The position numbers and the translations under genes are program-made. Under the pieces are notes generated by a model. That model was not told the DNA's origin and searched no databases. It saw only the letters and a list, made by a program, of their open reading frames with translations. Shown here one piece after another: positions 36,869 to 44,669 of a DNA stretch of 47,782 bases; positions within the stretch are counted from its first letter, which is position 1; every line of letters begins with the position of its first letter. The DNA comes from Albidovulum sp. (lineage in GTDB: Bacteria > Pseudomonadota > Alphaproteobacteria > Rhodobacterales > Rhodobacteraceae): positions 1 to 47,782 of the forward strand of contig JAUQYA010000098.1 of the NCBI GenBank assembly GCA_030837785.1, written 5' to 3'.

Positions 36869-37987
36869 ATGAAGATCGGATGCCCCAGGGAGATCAAGCC
36901 GCAGGAATTCCGCGTCGGCATGACCCCGGCGGCCGCGCAGGAAGCGGTGGCCAACGGCCATGAAGTCTATATCGAGACCAACGCCGGCGCCGGCGCGGGT
37001 TTCGCCGACGCCGACTATACCGCCGTTGGCGCCGGGATTCTCGGCACCGCGAAGGAGGTCTTCGCGAAGGCCGACATGATCGTGAAGGTGAAGGAGCCGC
37101 AGGCGGTCGAACGCAAGATGCTGCGCGAAGGCCAGATCCTCTTCACCTACCTGCACCTGGCGCCCGATCCGGAACAGACGAAAGACCTTCTCGCCTCGGG
37201 CGCGACCTGCATCGCCTATGAAACCGTGACCGACCGCATGGGCGGCCTGCCGCTTCTGGCGCCGATGTCCGAGGTGGCGGGGCGCCTGGCGCCGCAGGTC
37301 GGCGCCTGGACGCTGCAGAAGGCGAACGGCGGGCGCGGCGTGCTGATGGGCGGCGTGCCGGGCGTGGCGCCGGCGAAGGTCGTGGTGATCGGCGGTGGCG
37401 TGGTCGGCACCCATGCGGCGCGGATCGCGGCCGGGATGGGCGCGGACGTCACCGTGCTCGACCGCTCGATCCCGCGGCTGCGCTACCTCGACGACGTGTT
37501 CGGCGGGCAGTTCAAGACGTCCTACGCCTCGGCCGGCAACACGATCGAGCTGGCGCGCCAGGCCGACATGATCATCGGCGCGGTGCTGATCCCCGGCGCG
37601 GCGGCGCCGAAGCTGATCTCGAAGGCGCAGCTGAAGGAGCTGAAGCCCGGCGCGGCGCTCGTCGATGTCGCCATCGACCAGGGCGGCTGCTTCGAGACCT
37701 CGCGCGCGACGACGCACCAGGATCCGATCTACGAGGTTGACGGCATCATGCACTATTGCGTGGCCAACATGCCCGGCGCGGTCGCGCGCACCTCGACGCT
37801 CGCGCTCGGCAACGCGACGATGCCGTTCATGATCGCGCTTGCGAACAAGGGCTGGAAGAAGGCCTGTGCCGACGATCCGCACCTGCTGAACGGGCTCAAC
37901 GTCCACGCCGGCAAGCTGACCTATGCCGCCGTCGGCGATGCGCTGGGGATCGCGTCGATCCCGGCGGCCGAGGCGCTGAAGGGCTGA
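36869..37987 (+). CDS. ald: Alanine dehydrogenase
   Basis: The 372-residue NAD-dependent enzyme interconverts L-alanine and pyruvate plus ammonia. R15, K75 and H96 align in number with the substrate-binding and catalytic residues of the Bacillus enzyme. The Rossmann segment VVVIGGGVVGTHAA is around residue 170. The length is typical. A strong ribosome-binding site precedes it and a GC-rich hairpin follows. Control by the divergent Lrp-type regulator is expected. Confidence 0.95.
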   Translation: MKIGCPREIKPQEFRVGMTPAAAQEAVANGHEVYIETNAGAGAGFADADYTAVGAGILGTAKEVFAKADMIVKVKEPQAVERKMLREGQILFTYLHLAPDPEQTKDLLASGATCIAYETVTDRMGGLPLLAPMSEVAGRLAPQVGAWTLQKANGGRGVLMGGVPGVAPAKVVVIGGGVVGTHAARIAAGMGADVTVLDRSIPRLRYLDDVFGGQFKTSYASAGNTIELARQADMIIGAVLIPGAAAPKLISKAQLKELKPGAALVDVAIDQGGCFETSRATTHQDPIYEVDGIMHYCVANMPGAVARTSTLALGNATMPFMIALANKGWKKACADDPHLLNGLNVHAGKLTYAAVGDALGIASIPAAEALKG

Positions 37988-38032
37988 ACCGGGCCCCGGA
38001 CCGGCGCGGCAGCGGTGCCGCGATCAACAGGA

Positions 38033-38063
38033 AACGGCCGCGCGGGGATTCCGCGCGGCCGTT
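38033..38063 (+). terminator. ald transcription terminator hairpin
   Basis: AACGGCCGCGCGG (38033-38045) and CCGCGCGGCCGTT (38051-38063) form a perfect 13-bp stem with a GGATT loop, about 45 bases after the ald stop. The T-rich tail is weak (CCGTTCC). It could also stop transcription from the opposite strand gene at 38092. Confidence 0.7.
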
Positions 38064-38091
38064 CCGTTCCGGCGAGGGCGTTCGGGCGGGC

Positions 38092-38298
38092 TCAGCCCCG
38101 GCACTCCGGATGTTCAGCCCGGTCGCGGGCGCTGTCGCAGCCCGAACCGCCCGGCACGCGCGGCTTGCGCCGCTTCTCGACGACCGAGGTGGCGTCCCGG
38201 GCCCAGATGCCGGGAAGGTCCTGTCCGGCGGCGAAGGCCGGGGCTGCGGCGGGCATCGCGATCAGCGTCGCGACGGCGAGGGTCAGAAGTTTCGTCAT
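38092..38298 (-). CDS. Small exported protein
   Basis: The 68-residue protein begins with a good signal peptide (about 1-23, cut after AFA). The mature part of about 45 residues is polar, with IWARDATSVVEKRRKPRV and two cysteines (about residues 54 and 66) near the C-terminus. I do not recognise the family. It is alone on its strand, downstream of no obvious partner. Periplasmic localisation is inferred. Confidence 0.6.
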   Translation of the reverse strand: MTKLLTLAVATLIAMPAAAPAFAAGQDLPGIWARDATSVVEKRRKPRVPGGSGCDSARDRAEHPECRG

Positions 38299-38528
38299 CG
38301 TCTCTCTCCCTTGTCGATGAGTGAGACAAGGCTAGCGCGGCGCGTCCGGCCGGCCCATTGACGAAGGGCCGGCGGAATGGGCGGCCGAACGGGGGGCGAA
38401 ACCCGGCGCGGAGCCCGCCTTCCGCCCCGCCGCGGCCGGACCTTCGGCGCCGCCCGCCCCGACCTTTGCCGGCCCCCCGATGCCGATGGTCGGTCGTCGC
38501 CGCCCCGGCCCAGGGCAACCCCGCAGCG

Positions 38529-38562
38529 AAAAAGGAAAGGCCCGCCGGGGGCGAGCCTTTCC
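38529..38562 (-). terminator. mscL rho-independent terminator
   Basis: Read on the minus strand, GGAAAGGC and GCCTTTCC arms (plus 38534-38541 and 38555-38562) enclose a GC-rich loop and are followed by a T5 tract (plus A-run at 38529-38533). It lies just beyond the mscL stop at 38581. Confidence 0.78.
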
Positions 38563-38580
38563 AGTGCCGTCGGGAACGGC

Positions 38581-39000
38581 TTACTTCTTCAGCGCATCGC
38601 GGATCTGCATCAGCACGTCAAGTTCGGTCGGGCCGGCCGGCGCGGGTGCGGCCTCTTCCTTCTGCACCGCTGCGTCCTTCACGCGGTTCACCATCTTGAC
38701 CAGCAGGAAGACGACGAAGGCGATGATCAGGAAGTTGATCACGGCGGTGATGAACGAGCCATAGGCGAAGACCGGCGCGCCGGCATCGCGCGCCGCGGCG
38801 AGCGAGGAGTAATCGCCGTCACCAAGGTTCACGAAGAGGTTGGAGAAGTCGATCCCTCCGGTGATCACGCCGATGATCGGGTTGATCAGGTCGGCCACGA
38901 GCGAGGTGACGATCGCCGTGAAGGCAGCCCCGATGATGATGCCGACAGCCATGTCCATGACATTGCCCTTGGCGATGAAATCCTTGAACTCTTTGATCAT
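38581..39000 (-). CDS. mscL: Large-conductance mechanosensitive channel
   Basis: The 139-residue inner-membrane channel opens on membrane tension and releases osmolytes. The amphipathic N-terminus (IKEFKDFIAKGNVMD) and two helices (about 15-45 and 72-102) with the periplasmic loop fit MscL, and a cytoplasmic helix ends the protein. I chose the ATG at 39000; an upstream ATG would add 11 unrelated residues. Terminated by the hairpin downstream. Confidence 0.95.
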   Translation of the reverse strand: MIKEFKDFIAKGNVMDMAVGIIIGAAFTAIVTSLVADLINPIIGVITGGIDFSNLFVNLGDGDYSSLAAARDAGAPVFAYGSFITAVINFLIIAFVVFLLVKMVNRVKDAAVQKEEAAPAPAGPTELDVLMQIRDALKK

Positions 39001-39149
39001 TCTGGTATCCCCACATTTCTGGACCGCAGACATCAGAATGCCTGCGACGTTTTGACCGTATCACGACAAATCATCACGAACGCGTCTTTTCCCCGCGCCC
39101 TGCCGGATTAGTTGATAGACGTGTCACCATCGCCGCACAGGGGGAAATC

Positions 39150-39848
39150 TTGAACAAACCCGTCACATTCGCGATCATGCAGAAATGGCCGCCGCGCAAT
39201 CCGGACGCGATCCAGCTCTATTCGCTGACGACGCCAAACGGGGTCAAGGTCTCCATAGCGCTGGAGGAGACGGGCCTTGCCTATGATGCGCATCTGGTCG
39301 ACTTCGGCAAGAACGACCAGATGAGCGCCGAGTTCCTCTCGCTCAACCCCAACAACAAGATCCCCGCGATCATCGACCCGCACGGGCCGGAGGGGGTGCC
39401 GGTCACGCTTTTCGAGAGCGGCGCGATCCTTCTCTACATCGCCGAGAAGTCCGGCCGGCTGATGCCGCAGGGCGCGGCGAAGTGGGAGGTGATCCAGTGG
39501 CTGATGTTCCAGATGGGGGGCATCGGGCCAATGTTCGGGCAGGTGGGCTTTTTCCACCACTTCGCCGGCAAGGAAATCGACGACCCCCGCCCGCGCGAGC
39601 GCTACTATGCCGAGGCGCGCCGGCTTCTTGGCGTTCTGGAACGGCAGATGGCCGGGCGCGACTGGATCGCGGGCGACTATTCCATCGCCGACATCGCGAT
39701 CTGCCCCTGGATCAGGAACCTGCGCGAGGTCTACCGCGCCGGGGCGGAAACCGGCCTAGAGGAGATGCCGAACGTCCTGGCCTGGCTTGACCGTTTCCTC
39801 GCCCGACCCGCCGTCCAGCGCGGGCTGAAGATTCCGGCGCGCACATGA
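39150..39848 (+). CDS. Glutathione S-transferase-family protein (YghU/nu-like)
   Basis: The 232-residue protein has an N-terminal thioredoxin-like GST domain with IQLYSLTTPNGVKVSIALEE and a conserved IPAIIDPHGPEG plus FESGAILLYIAE, and a C-terminal helical domain. The start is a TTG at 39150 with AGGGGGAA just upstream; an ATG at 39177 is possible. The YghU-like group has disulfide-bond reductase activity with glutathione. A 38-base gap and hairpin separate it from convergent pheT. Confidence 0.88.
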   Translation: MNKPVTFAIMQKWPPRNPDAIQLYSLTTPNGVKVSIALEETGLAYDAHLVDFGKNDQMSAEFLSLNPNNKIPAIIDPHGPEGVPVTLFESGAILLYIAEKSGRLMPQGAAKWEVIQWLMFQMGGIGPMFGQVGFFHHFAGKEIDDPRPRERYYAEARRLLGVLERQMAGRDWIAGDYSIADIAICPWIRNLREVYRAGAETGLEEMPNVLAWLDRFLARPAVQRGLKIPART

Positions 39849-39861
39849 GCCGGTGCCGGTG

Positions 39862-39884
39862 CGGCAGGGGGCATCCCCCTGCCG
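39862..39884. terminator. Hairpin between GST gene and pheT
   Basis: CGGCAGGGGG (39862-39871) and CCCCCTGCCG (39875-39884) form a perfect 10-bp stem with a CAT loop, exactly between two convergent genes. No T-run, so probably a bidirectional but weak terminator. Confidence 0.6.
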
Positions 39885-42293
39885 TCAGCGCCTGAGAATC
39901 CCGCCGGTCGCCTTGCCGACCTTGTCGACGATCTTCGCGCTCACCGCCTCGATCTCCGCCTCGGTCAGCGTCCGCTCGCGCGGTTGCAGCCGGACGGTGA
40001 GGGCGAGCGACTTCTTGCCCGGCCCCATCTGCGCCTCGGCCTTGTCGCCGGCGAACTCGTCGAAGACCGAAACGCTCTCGACCAGCGCCTTGTCCGCCCC
40101 CTGCGCCGCATTGACCAGCGCCAGCGCCTCCACGCCCCGGTCGACGACGAAGGCGAAATCGCGCTCCACCGCCTGCAGGTCCGACCGGCCGAGCGCGGCC
40201 CGCGTCGCGGACTTCGCCTTGGGGAAGGGCACCGCCTCGACCCGGATGGTCAGGGCCACCGCCGGCCCCTTCACATCCATTGCCTTCAAAACGCGGGGAT
40301 GAACCTCGCCGAAGGTGGCGATGACGTTCGGGCCAAGCCCGATCACGCCCGACCGGCCCGGATGCCACCAGCCATCGGCCTTCCGCGTGATCTGCACCCT
40401 GGCGGGGGCGCCCAGGGCCGCCAGCACCGCCTCGGCATCGGCCTTGGCGTCATAGATGTCCGCTGCCCGGCGCGAGCCGTAGGGATCGCGTGGGCTGACG
40501 GCGCCGACCAGAAGTCCGGTCGCATGCAGGGTCTGTTCGCCGGGCTCGCCGCCGGCGAAGGCCGGGCCGACTTCGAAGAGCGCCAGGTCCGCGAAGCCCC
40601 GCGCCTGATTGCGCGCCGCCGCCTGCAAGAGGCCCGGCATGAGGTCGGGGCGCATATGCGTCATCTCGGAGGAGATCGGGTTTTCCAGCCTGACCGCCTC
40701 GGACCCGCCGCCGAACAGCTCGGCCGACCTGGCGTCGATGAAGGAATAGGTCACGCATTCGTTGTAGCCCAAGGCGGCGAGCGTCCGCCGCGCCGCCTTC
40801 TCGCGCACCTGCATCGGCGTCAGGATCGGCTTCGGCACGCCGGGCTTCGCGCGGCGCATCGGCTTGCCTTCCAGCTTCGTCAGGGAGGCGATGCGCGCCA
40901 CCTCCTCGATCAGATCGGCCTCGCCGAGGACATCCGGCCGCCAGGATGGCGGCGCCGCCATGTCGCCCCTGAGCGTGAAACCCAAGGCCTCCAGCGTCGC
41001 GCGCTGCTCGCCCTCGGGAATGTCCATGCCGACAAGGCTTGCGACCCGCTTCGGGTCCAGCCGGTAGGCGCGGGTGGTATCGACCGGCGCGCCCGCCTCG
41101 ACAATCTCGGAAGCCTCGCCGCCGCAAAGGTCGAGGATCAAACGGGTCGCGAGTTCCAGCCCGTCGCGGGTGAAGGCCGGGTCGATGCCGCGCTCGAACC
41201 GGTAGCGCGCATCGGAATGGACCTTCAGCGCCCGGCCCGTGGTCGCGGTGATGATCTGGTCGAACCAGGCCGCCTCGACAAAGACATTCACCGTCTCGTC
41301 CGAACAGCCGCTCCGCTCGCCGCCCATGATGCCGCCGAGCGATTCCACGCCCTCGGCATCCGCAATGACAGTCATGCCGGGGCCAAGCGCATAGGTCTTG
41401 CCGTCCAGCGCCTGATGGCTTTCGCCGTCCTTCGCCTGACGGACGGTCAGCCCGCCCTTGACCTTGTCGGCGTCGAAGACATGGAGCGGCCGGTTGAGGT
41501 CGAAGGTGAAAAGGTTGGTGATGTCGACAAGCGTCGAGATGGGCCGCAACCCGATCGCCTTCAGCCGTTCCTGCAACCAGAGGGGCGAGGGGCCGTTCTT
41601 CACGCCGCGGATCAGCCGGCCGACGAAATGCGGGCAGGCCTTGTCCTTCACATCATCGGCGAGCGTCACCGTGACCGGGCTTTGGAAGGCCCCATTCACC
41701 GGGACGACGGCCAGCGGCTTCAGCCGCCCCAGCCCGCGCGCCGCGAGGTCGCGGGCGATGCCGCGGATACCGAGCGCGTCGGGGCGGTTCGGGGTGATCT
41801 TGATATGGATCATCGGGTCGACCGTCTCGGGCCGGTTCGCCGCCAGCCAGTCCACGAACCTGTCGCCGACCTCGCCCGAGGGCAGTTCGATGATGCCGTT
41901 ATGTTCGTCTGAAAGCTCAAGTTCGCGTTCCGAGGCCATCATGCCGTGGCTCTCGACACCCCTGATCTTGCCGACGCCCAAGGTCACGTCGATCCCGGGC
42001 ACATAGTCGCCGGGCTTGCAGAGAACCACCGTGATCCCCGCCCGCGCATTCGGCGCGCCGCAGACGATCTGCTTTTCGCCCTCGTCGGTCAGAACCCGGC
42101 AGACCCGCAGCTTGTCGGCATCGGGATGCTGCTCGGCATGAAGCACCTTCGCCAAGGTGAAGGGTTTCAGCCGGGCGGAGCGGTCCTGAACCTCCTCGAC
42201 CTCAAGGCCAAGATCGGTCAGCGCATAGGTGATCTCGTCGAGGGTGGCCCCGGTGTCGAGATGGTCCTTGAGCCAGGAGAGGGTGAATTTCAT
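39885..42293 (-). CDS. pheT: Phenylalanyl-tRNA synthetase beta subunit
   Basis: The 802-residue subunit has an N-terminal tRNA-binding OB domain (about 38-150), B3/B4 editing domain, B5 domain and a C-terminal FDX-ACB domain (about 710-802). It acts with PheS as a tetramer to charge tRNA-Phe and edit Tyr mischarging. I chose the ATG at 42293 for the canonical MKFTLSWLKDHL start; an open extension upstream enters the REP-like hairpins. It is separated from pheS by the low-GC membrane gene. Confidence 0.96.
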   Translation of the reverse strand: MKFTLSWLKDHLDTGATLDEITYALTDLGLEVEEVQDRSARLKPFTLAKVLHAEQHPDADKLRVCRVLTDEGEKQIVCGAPNARAGITVVLCKPGDYVPGIDVTLGVGKIRGVESHGMMASERELELSDEHNGIIELPSGEVGDRFVDWLAANRPETVDPMIHIKITPNRPDALGIRGIARDLAARGLGRLKPLAVVPVNGAFQSPVTVTLADDVKDKACPHFVGRLIRGVKNGPSPLWLQERLKAIGLRPISTLVDITNLFTFDLNRPLHVFDADKVKGGLTVRQAKDGESHQALDGKTYALGPGMTVIADAEGVESLGGIMGGERSGCSDETVNVFVEAAWFDQIITATTGRALKVHSDARYRFERGIDPAFTRDGLELATRLILDLCGGEASEIVEAGAPVDTTRAYRLDPKRVASLVGMDIPEGEQRATLEALGFTLRGDMAAPPSWRPDVLGEADLIEEVARIASLTKLEGKPMRRAKPGVPKPILTPMQVREKAARRTLAALGYNECVTYSFIDARSAELFGGGSEAVRLENPISSEMTHMRPDLMPGLLQAAARNQARGFADLALFEVGPAFAGGEPGEQTLHATGLLVGAVSPRDPYGSRRAADIYDAKADAEAVLAALGAPARVQITRKADGWWHPGRSGVIGLGPNVIATFGEVHPRVLKAMDVKGPAVALTIRVEAVPFPKAKSATRAALGRSDLQAVERDFAFVVDRGVEALALVNAAQGADKALVESVSVFDEFAGDKAEAQMGPGKKSLALTVRLQPRERTLTEAEIEAVSAKIVDKVGKATGGILRR

Positions 42294-42312
42294 TTCGTCG
42301 TCCCATTCGTAG

Positions 42313-42364
42313 GGTGGGCAATCTGCCCACCAATTCGGCGGATGGCGGGGTAAACCCCCGCCAT
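42313..42364. repeat. Pair of REP-like hairpins between pheT and the small membrane gene
   Basis: GGTGGGCA/TGCCCACC with an ATC loop (42313-42331) is followed by ATGGCGGGG/CCCCGCCAT with a 5-base loop (42342-42364). The TAGGGTGGGCA-TGCCCACC pattern resembles a repeat seen in many bacterial genomes. It may bound the low-GC insertion or limit transcription of pheT. Confidence 0.6.
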
Positions 42365-42373
42365 ATGGTTCGC

Positions 42374-42637
42374 TCACGCCTGCGTCGCTTTAAGCCTATC
42401 GATGAAGTCGAATAGACGATCCATCCATTCAACTGCGAGTTCAGTGTGAGCAAATATGGCGTATATGAACGGTGCAGAAAGAAGTATGAATATCAACGAC
42501 ATATAGTTCTTCACAAGAAACCAAGTCCCGATCAGACCAACTGACGCCACTGCTGCGAACTGCAAACCAAGATTGAGGACGATGAACCAAATCACCGTCA
42601 TTGCTATAGACATTACGAGCGAAGGCAGACCCTGCAT
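42374..42637 (-). CDS. Small low-GC membrane protein inserted between pheS and pheT
   Basis: The 87-residue protein has three hydrophobic stretches (about residues 5-27, 29-40 and 45-62) and a polar C-terminal helix with Trp, Asp and Arg. The ATG at 42637 starts it. By hand count bases 42361-42660 are about 47% GC, far below the surrounding 60-70% or more. Codon use is correspondingly AT-shifted. I recognise no family. Likely an acquired or orphan gene. Confidence 0.65.
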   Translation of the reverse strand: MQGLPSLVMSIAMTVIWFIVLNLGLQFAAVASVGLIGTWFLVKNYMSLIFILLSAPFIYAIFAHTELAVEWMDRLFDFIDRLKATQA

Positions 42638-42672
42638 AGTTTAGCTCCAAGCCAAGTGCTTTGATTGACGCT

Positions 42673-43755
42673 TCACCTGCTCAACCCCCCGCTCACCGTC
42701 GGCATGTCCAGCGCCGCGAACCCGTAGTGCCTCAGCCACCGAAGATCGCTCTCGAAGAACGCGCGCAGATCCGGGATCCCGTATTTCAGCATCGCCAGCC
42801 GGTCGATGCCCATGCCGAAGGCAAAGCCCTGCCATTCGTTGGGATCAATCCCGCCGGCGGCCAGCACCTTCGGATGCACCATCCCCGAGCCGAGGATTTC
42901 CATCCAGTCGTTGCCTTCGCCGATGCGAAGCTGCCCGCCTTCCCAGGAACAGCGGATATCGACCTCGGCCGAGGGTTCCGTGAACGGGAAATGCGACGCC
43001 CGGAAGCGCAGTTCCACGGCATCCACCTCGAAGAACGACCGGCAAAACTCCTCCAGCACCCATTTCAGATTGGCCATAGAAATGTCGCGGTCGATCGCCA
43101 GCCCCTCGACCTGATGGAACATCGGCGTATGGGTCTGGTCCATGTCCATGCGGTAGACGCGGCCGGGCGCGATCACCCGGATCGGCGCGCCGTGGGTCTG
43201 CATCGCCCTGATCTGCACCGGCGAGGTATGGGTGCGCAGCACATGCGGCGGGCGGTTGTCGCCCGGCTCGCGCGCCATGAAGAAGGTGTCGTGCTCCTGC
43301 CGGGCGGGATGCTCCGGCGCGATGTTCAGCGCGTCGAAATTGTACCAGTCGCTTTCGATCTGCGGACCCTCGGCCACCGCAAACCCCATGTCGGCGAAGA
43401 TCGCCGTCACTTCCTCGGTGACCTGGCTGACCGGGTGGATCGTTCCCTGCCGCCTGGGCCGCCCCGGCAGCGTCACGTCGAGCCATTCGGCCTTCAGCCG
43501 CTCATCCAGCGCCGCATCGCCGAGCGCCGCCTTCTTGGCGCGAAGCGCCGCGTCGATCTCGTCCTTCAGCCGGTTCAGCGCCGCGCCCGCCGCCTGCCGC
43601 GCCTCGGGCGCCATCTGCCCAAGCTCGCGCATCCGGAGCGAGACCTCGCCCTTCTTGCCAAGCGCCGCGACGCGCAGTTCCTCAAGCGCGGCCTCGTCGC
43701 CCGCCCCGGAAATTCCGTCCAGATACTTGCCCTTGAGCGCGTCCAATCCGTCCAT
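42673..43755 (-). CDS. pheS: Phenylalanyl-tRNA synthetase alpha subunit
   Basis: The 360-residue class II synthetase subunit forms the catalytic core with PheT. An N-terminal coiled-coil for tRNA binding (about 1-90) precedes the catalytic domain, and the motif 3 region GMGIDRLAMLKYGIPDLR lies near 305-322. I chose the ATG at 43755 (MDGLDALKGKYLD); 60 open codons upstream cover the terminator and are not coding. Confidence 0.95.
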   Translation of the reverse strand: MDGLDALKGKYLDGISGAGDEAALEELRVAALGKKGEVSLRMRELGQMAPEARQAAGAALNRLKDEIDAALRAKKAALGDAALDERLKAEWLDVTLPGRPRRQGTIHPVSQVTEEVTAIFADMGFAVAEGPQIESDWYNFDALNIAPEHPARQEHDTFFMAREPGDNRPPHVLRTHTSPVQIRAMQTHGAPIRVIAPGRVYRMDMDQTHTPMFHQVEGLAIDRDISMANLKWVLEEFCRSFFEVDAVELRFRASHFPFTEPSAEVDIRCSWEGGQLRIGEGNDWMEILGSGMVHPKVLAAGGIDPNEWQGFAFGMGIDRLAMLKYGIPDLRAFFESDLRWLRHYGFAALDMPTVSGGLSR

Positions 43756-43815
43756 CTTGTCCTCCGGAGCCGTCCGGTTCCTGCTACCCACGGCGCCCGC
43801 CCATTGCAAGGCGCC

Positions 43816-43856
43816 AAAGAAAAACCCCGCGGCGCCGTTCCGGCACTCGCGGGGTT
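43816..43856 (-). terminator. Terminator between rplT and pheS
   Basis: On the minus strand AACCCCGC and GCGGGGTT arms (plus 43849-43856 and 43823-43830) enclose an inner GCCG/CGGC hairpin. TTTTTCTTT follows (plus A-rich 43816-43824). It is a good rho-independent terminator 24 bases after the rplT stop. It may act as an attenuator for pheS read-through. Confidence 0.75.
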
Positions 43857-43879
43857 CTCCTGTCCCTCGGAGAGAGGAA

Positions 43880-44242
43880 TTACGCGAGCGCGGCCTTCGC
43901 CTTTCCGACGATGGCCTCGAACGCCGCCGGCTCATGCACGGCGAGATCGGCGAGAACCTTGCGGTCCACCTCGATCCCGGCCTTGGAAAGCGCGTTGACG
44001 AAACGCGAATAGGTCATTTCGGCATCGACCAGGCGCACCGCAGCGTTGATCCGCTGGATCCACAGCGCGCGGAAGTTGCGCTTGCGGGCCTTGCGGTCGC
44101 GGGTGGCGTACTGGTTGGCCTTGTCGACCGCCTGGGTGGCGGTGCGGAAATTGGTCGAACGCGCGGCGTAGTAGCCTTTCGCCTTCTTGATGACCTTGCG
44201 GTGACGGGCGTGGGTGACGACGCCGGATTTAACGCGAGACAT
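43880..44242 (-). CDS. rplT: 50S ribosomal protein L20
   Basis: The 120-residue L20 has the expected basic N-terminus (RVKSGVVTHARHRKVIKKAKGYY) and full length. It binds 23S rRNA early in 50S assembly. It follows rpmI by 12 bases. A terminator follows before pheS. I see no structured autoregulatory leader of the E. coli type in the short upstream region. Confidence 0.97.
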   Translation of the reverse strand: MSRVKSGVVTHARHRKVIKKAKGYYAARSTNFRTATQAVDKANQYATRDRKARKRNFRALWIQRINAAVRLVDAEMTYSRFVNALSKAGIEVDRKVLADLAVHEPAAFEAIVGKAKAALA

Positions 44243-44254
44243 GTGTCACTCTCC

Positions 44255-44455
44255 TCAGCGGTCGTAGGGCATGTATTTCTTGACGATCTTCGCATCCGCA
44301 TCCGACAGCACCATCGTGCCGGTCGCCTTGCGGACGAAGTCCGTCGAGCGCTTGATCATGCCGTGCCGCTTGCCCGCGACACCCGCCTTGACGCGGCCAG
44401 AGGCCGTCATCTTGAACCGCTTCTTCGCGGCCGATTTGGTCTTCATCTTGGGCAT
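44255..44455 (-). CDS. rpmI: 50S ribosomal protein L35
   Basis: The 66-residue basic protein begins PKMKTKSAAKKRFKMTASGRVKAG, typical of L35. I chose the ATG at 44455, which gives the usual length; an ATG two codons upstream is possible. GGAGATGG lies just before. infC is not adjacent in the window, so the rpmI-rplT pair stands alone here with its own promoter. Confidence 0.96.
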   Translation of the reverse strand: MPKMKTKSAAKKRFKMTASGRVKAGVAGKRHGMIKRSTDFVRKATGTMVLSDADAKIVKKYMPYDR

Positions 44456-44532
44456 TTCCATCTCCTGTACGGATGTGAACGCGCGACTCGGCAATGCCAC
44501 TTGGCCGGCCGCGCGGAGTATTCGAGACGCGC

Positions 44533-44561
44533 CGTATAGCCCTGCGGGGGGTGCTTGGCAA
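44533..44561 (-). promoter_or_regulatory. rpmI-rplT promoter
   Basis: On the minus strand TTGCCA (plus TGGCAA 44556-44561) and TATACG (plus CGTATA 44533-44538) are separated by 17 bases. The -10 ends about 78 bases before the rpmI start. Reasonable sigma-70 match; seen by eye only. Confidence 0.5.
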
Positions 44562-44609
44562 GGGGCATGGGCCGGGGGGCATGGGCGGGGGGGCATGGGC
44601 GGGGCGGGG
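44562..44609. repeat. Degenerate tandem G-rich repeats
   Basis: Three copies of a GGGGCATGGGCNGGG-like unit run head to tail, just upstream of the rpmI promoter. The run of guanines could form a G-quadruplex on the plus strand. It is probably a slippage-prone repeat. Confidence 0.6.
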
Positions 44610-44618
44610 CGAAAGCAA

Positions 44619-44648
44619 AGACGCAGCGCATCCGGGGATGCGCTGCGC
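44619..44648 (-). terminator. livK-type gene terminator
   Basis: GCAGCGCATC (plus 44623-44632) and GATGCGCTGC (plus 44637-44646) form a 10-bp stem with a CGGG loop, 22 bases beyond the livK-like stop. The downstream minus-strand sequence TCTTTGCTTTC is moderately T-rich. Confidence 0.6.
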
Positions 44649-44669
44649 CCTTCGCTCCGGCAGTGCCGG

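Noticed and set aside
43756..43880. A pheM-like Phe-rich leader peptide before pheS
   Set aside because: Only 24 bases lie between the rplT stop and the terminator, too little for a leader peptide, and no Phe-rich short frame is visible.
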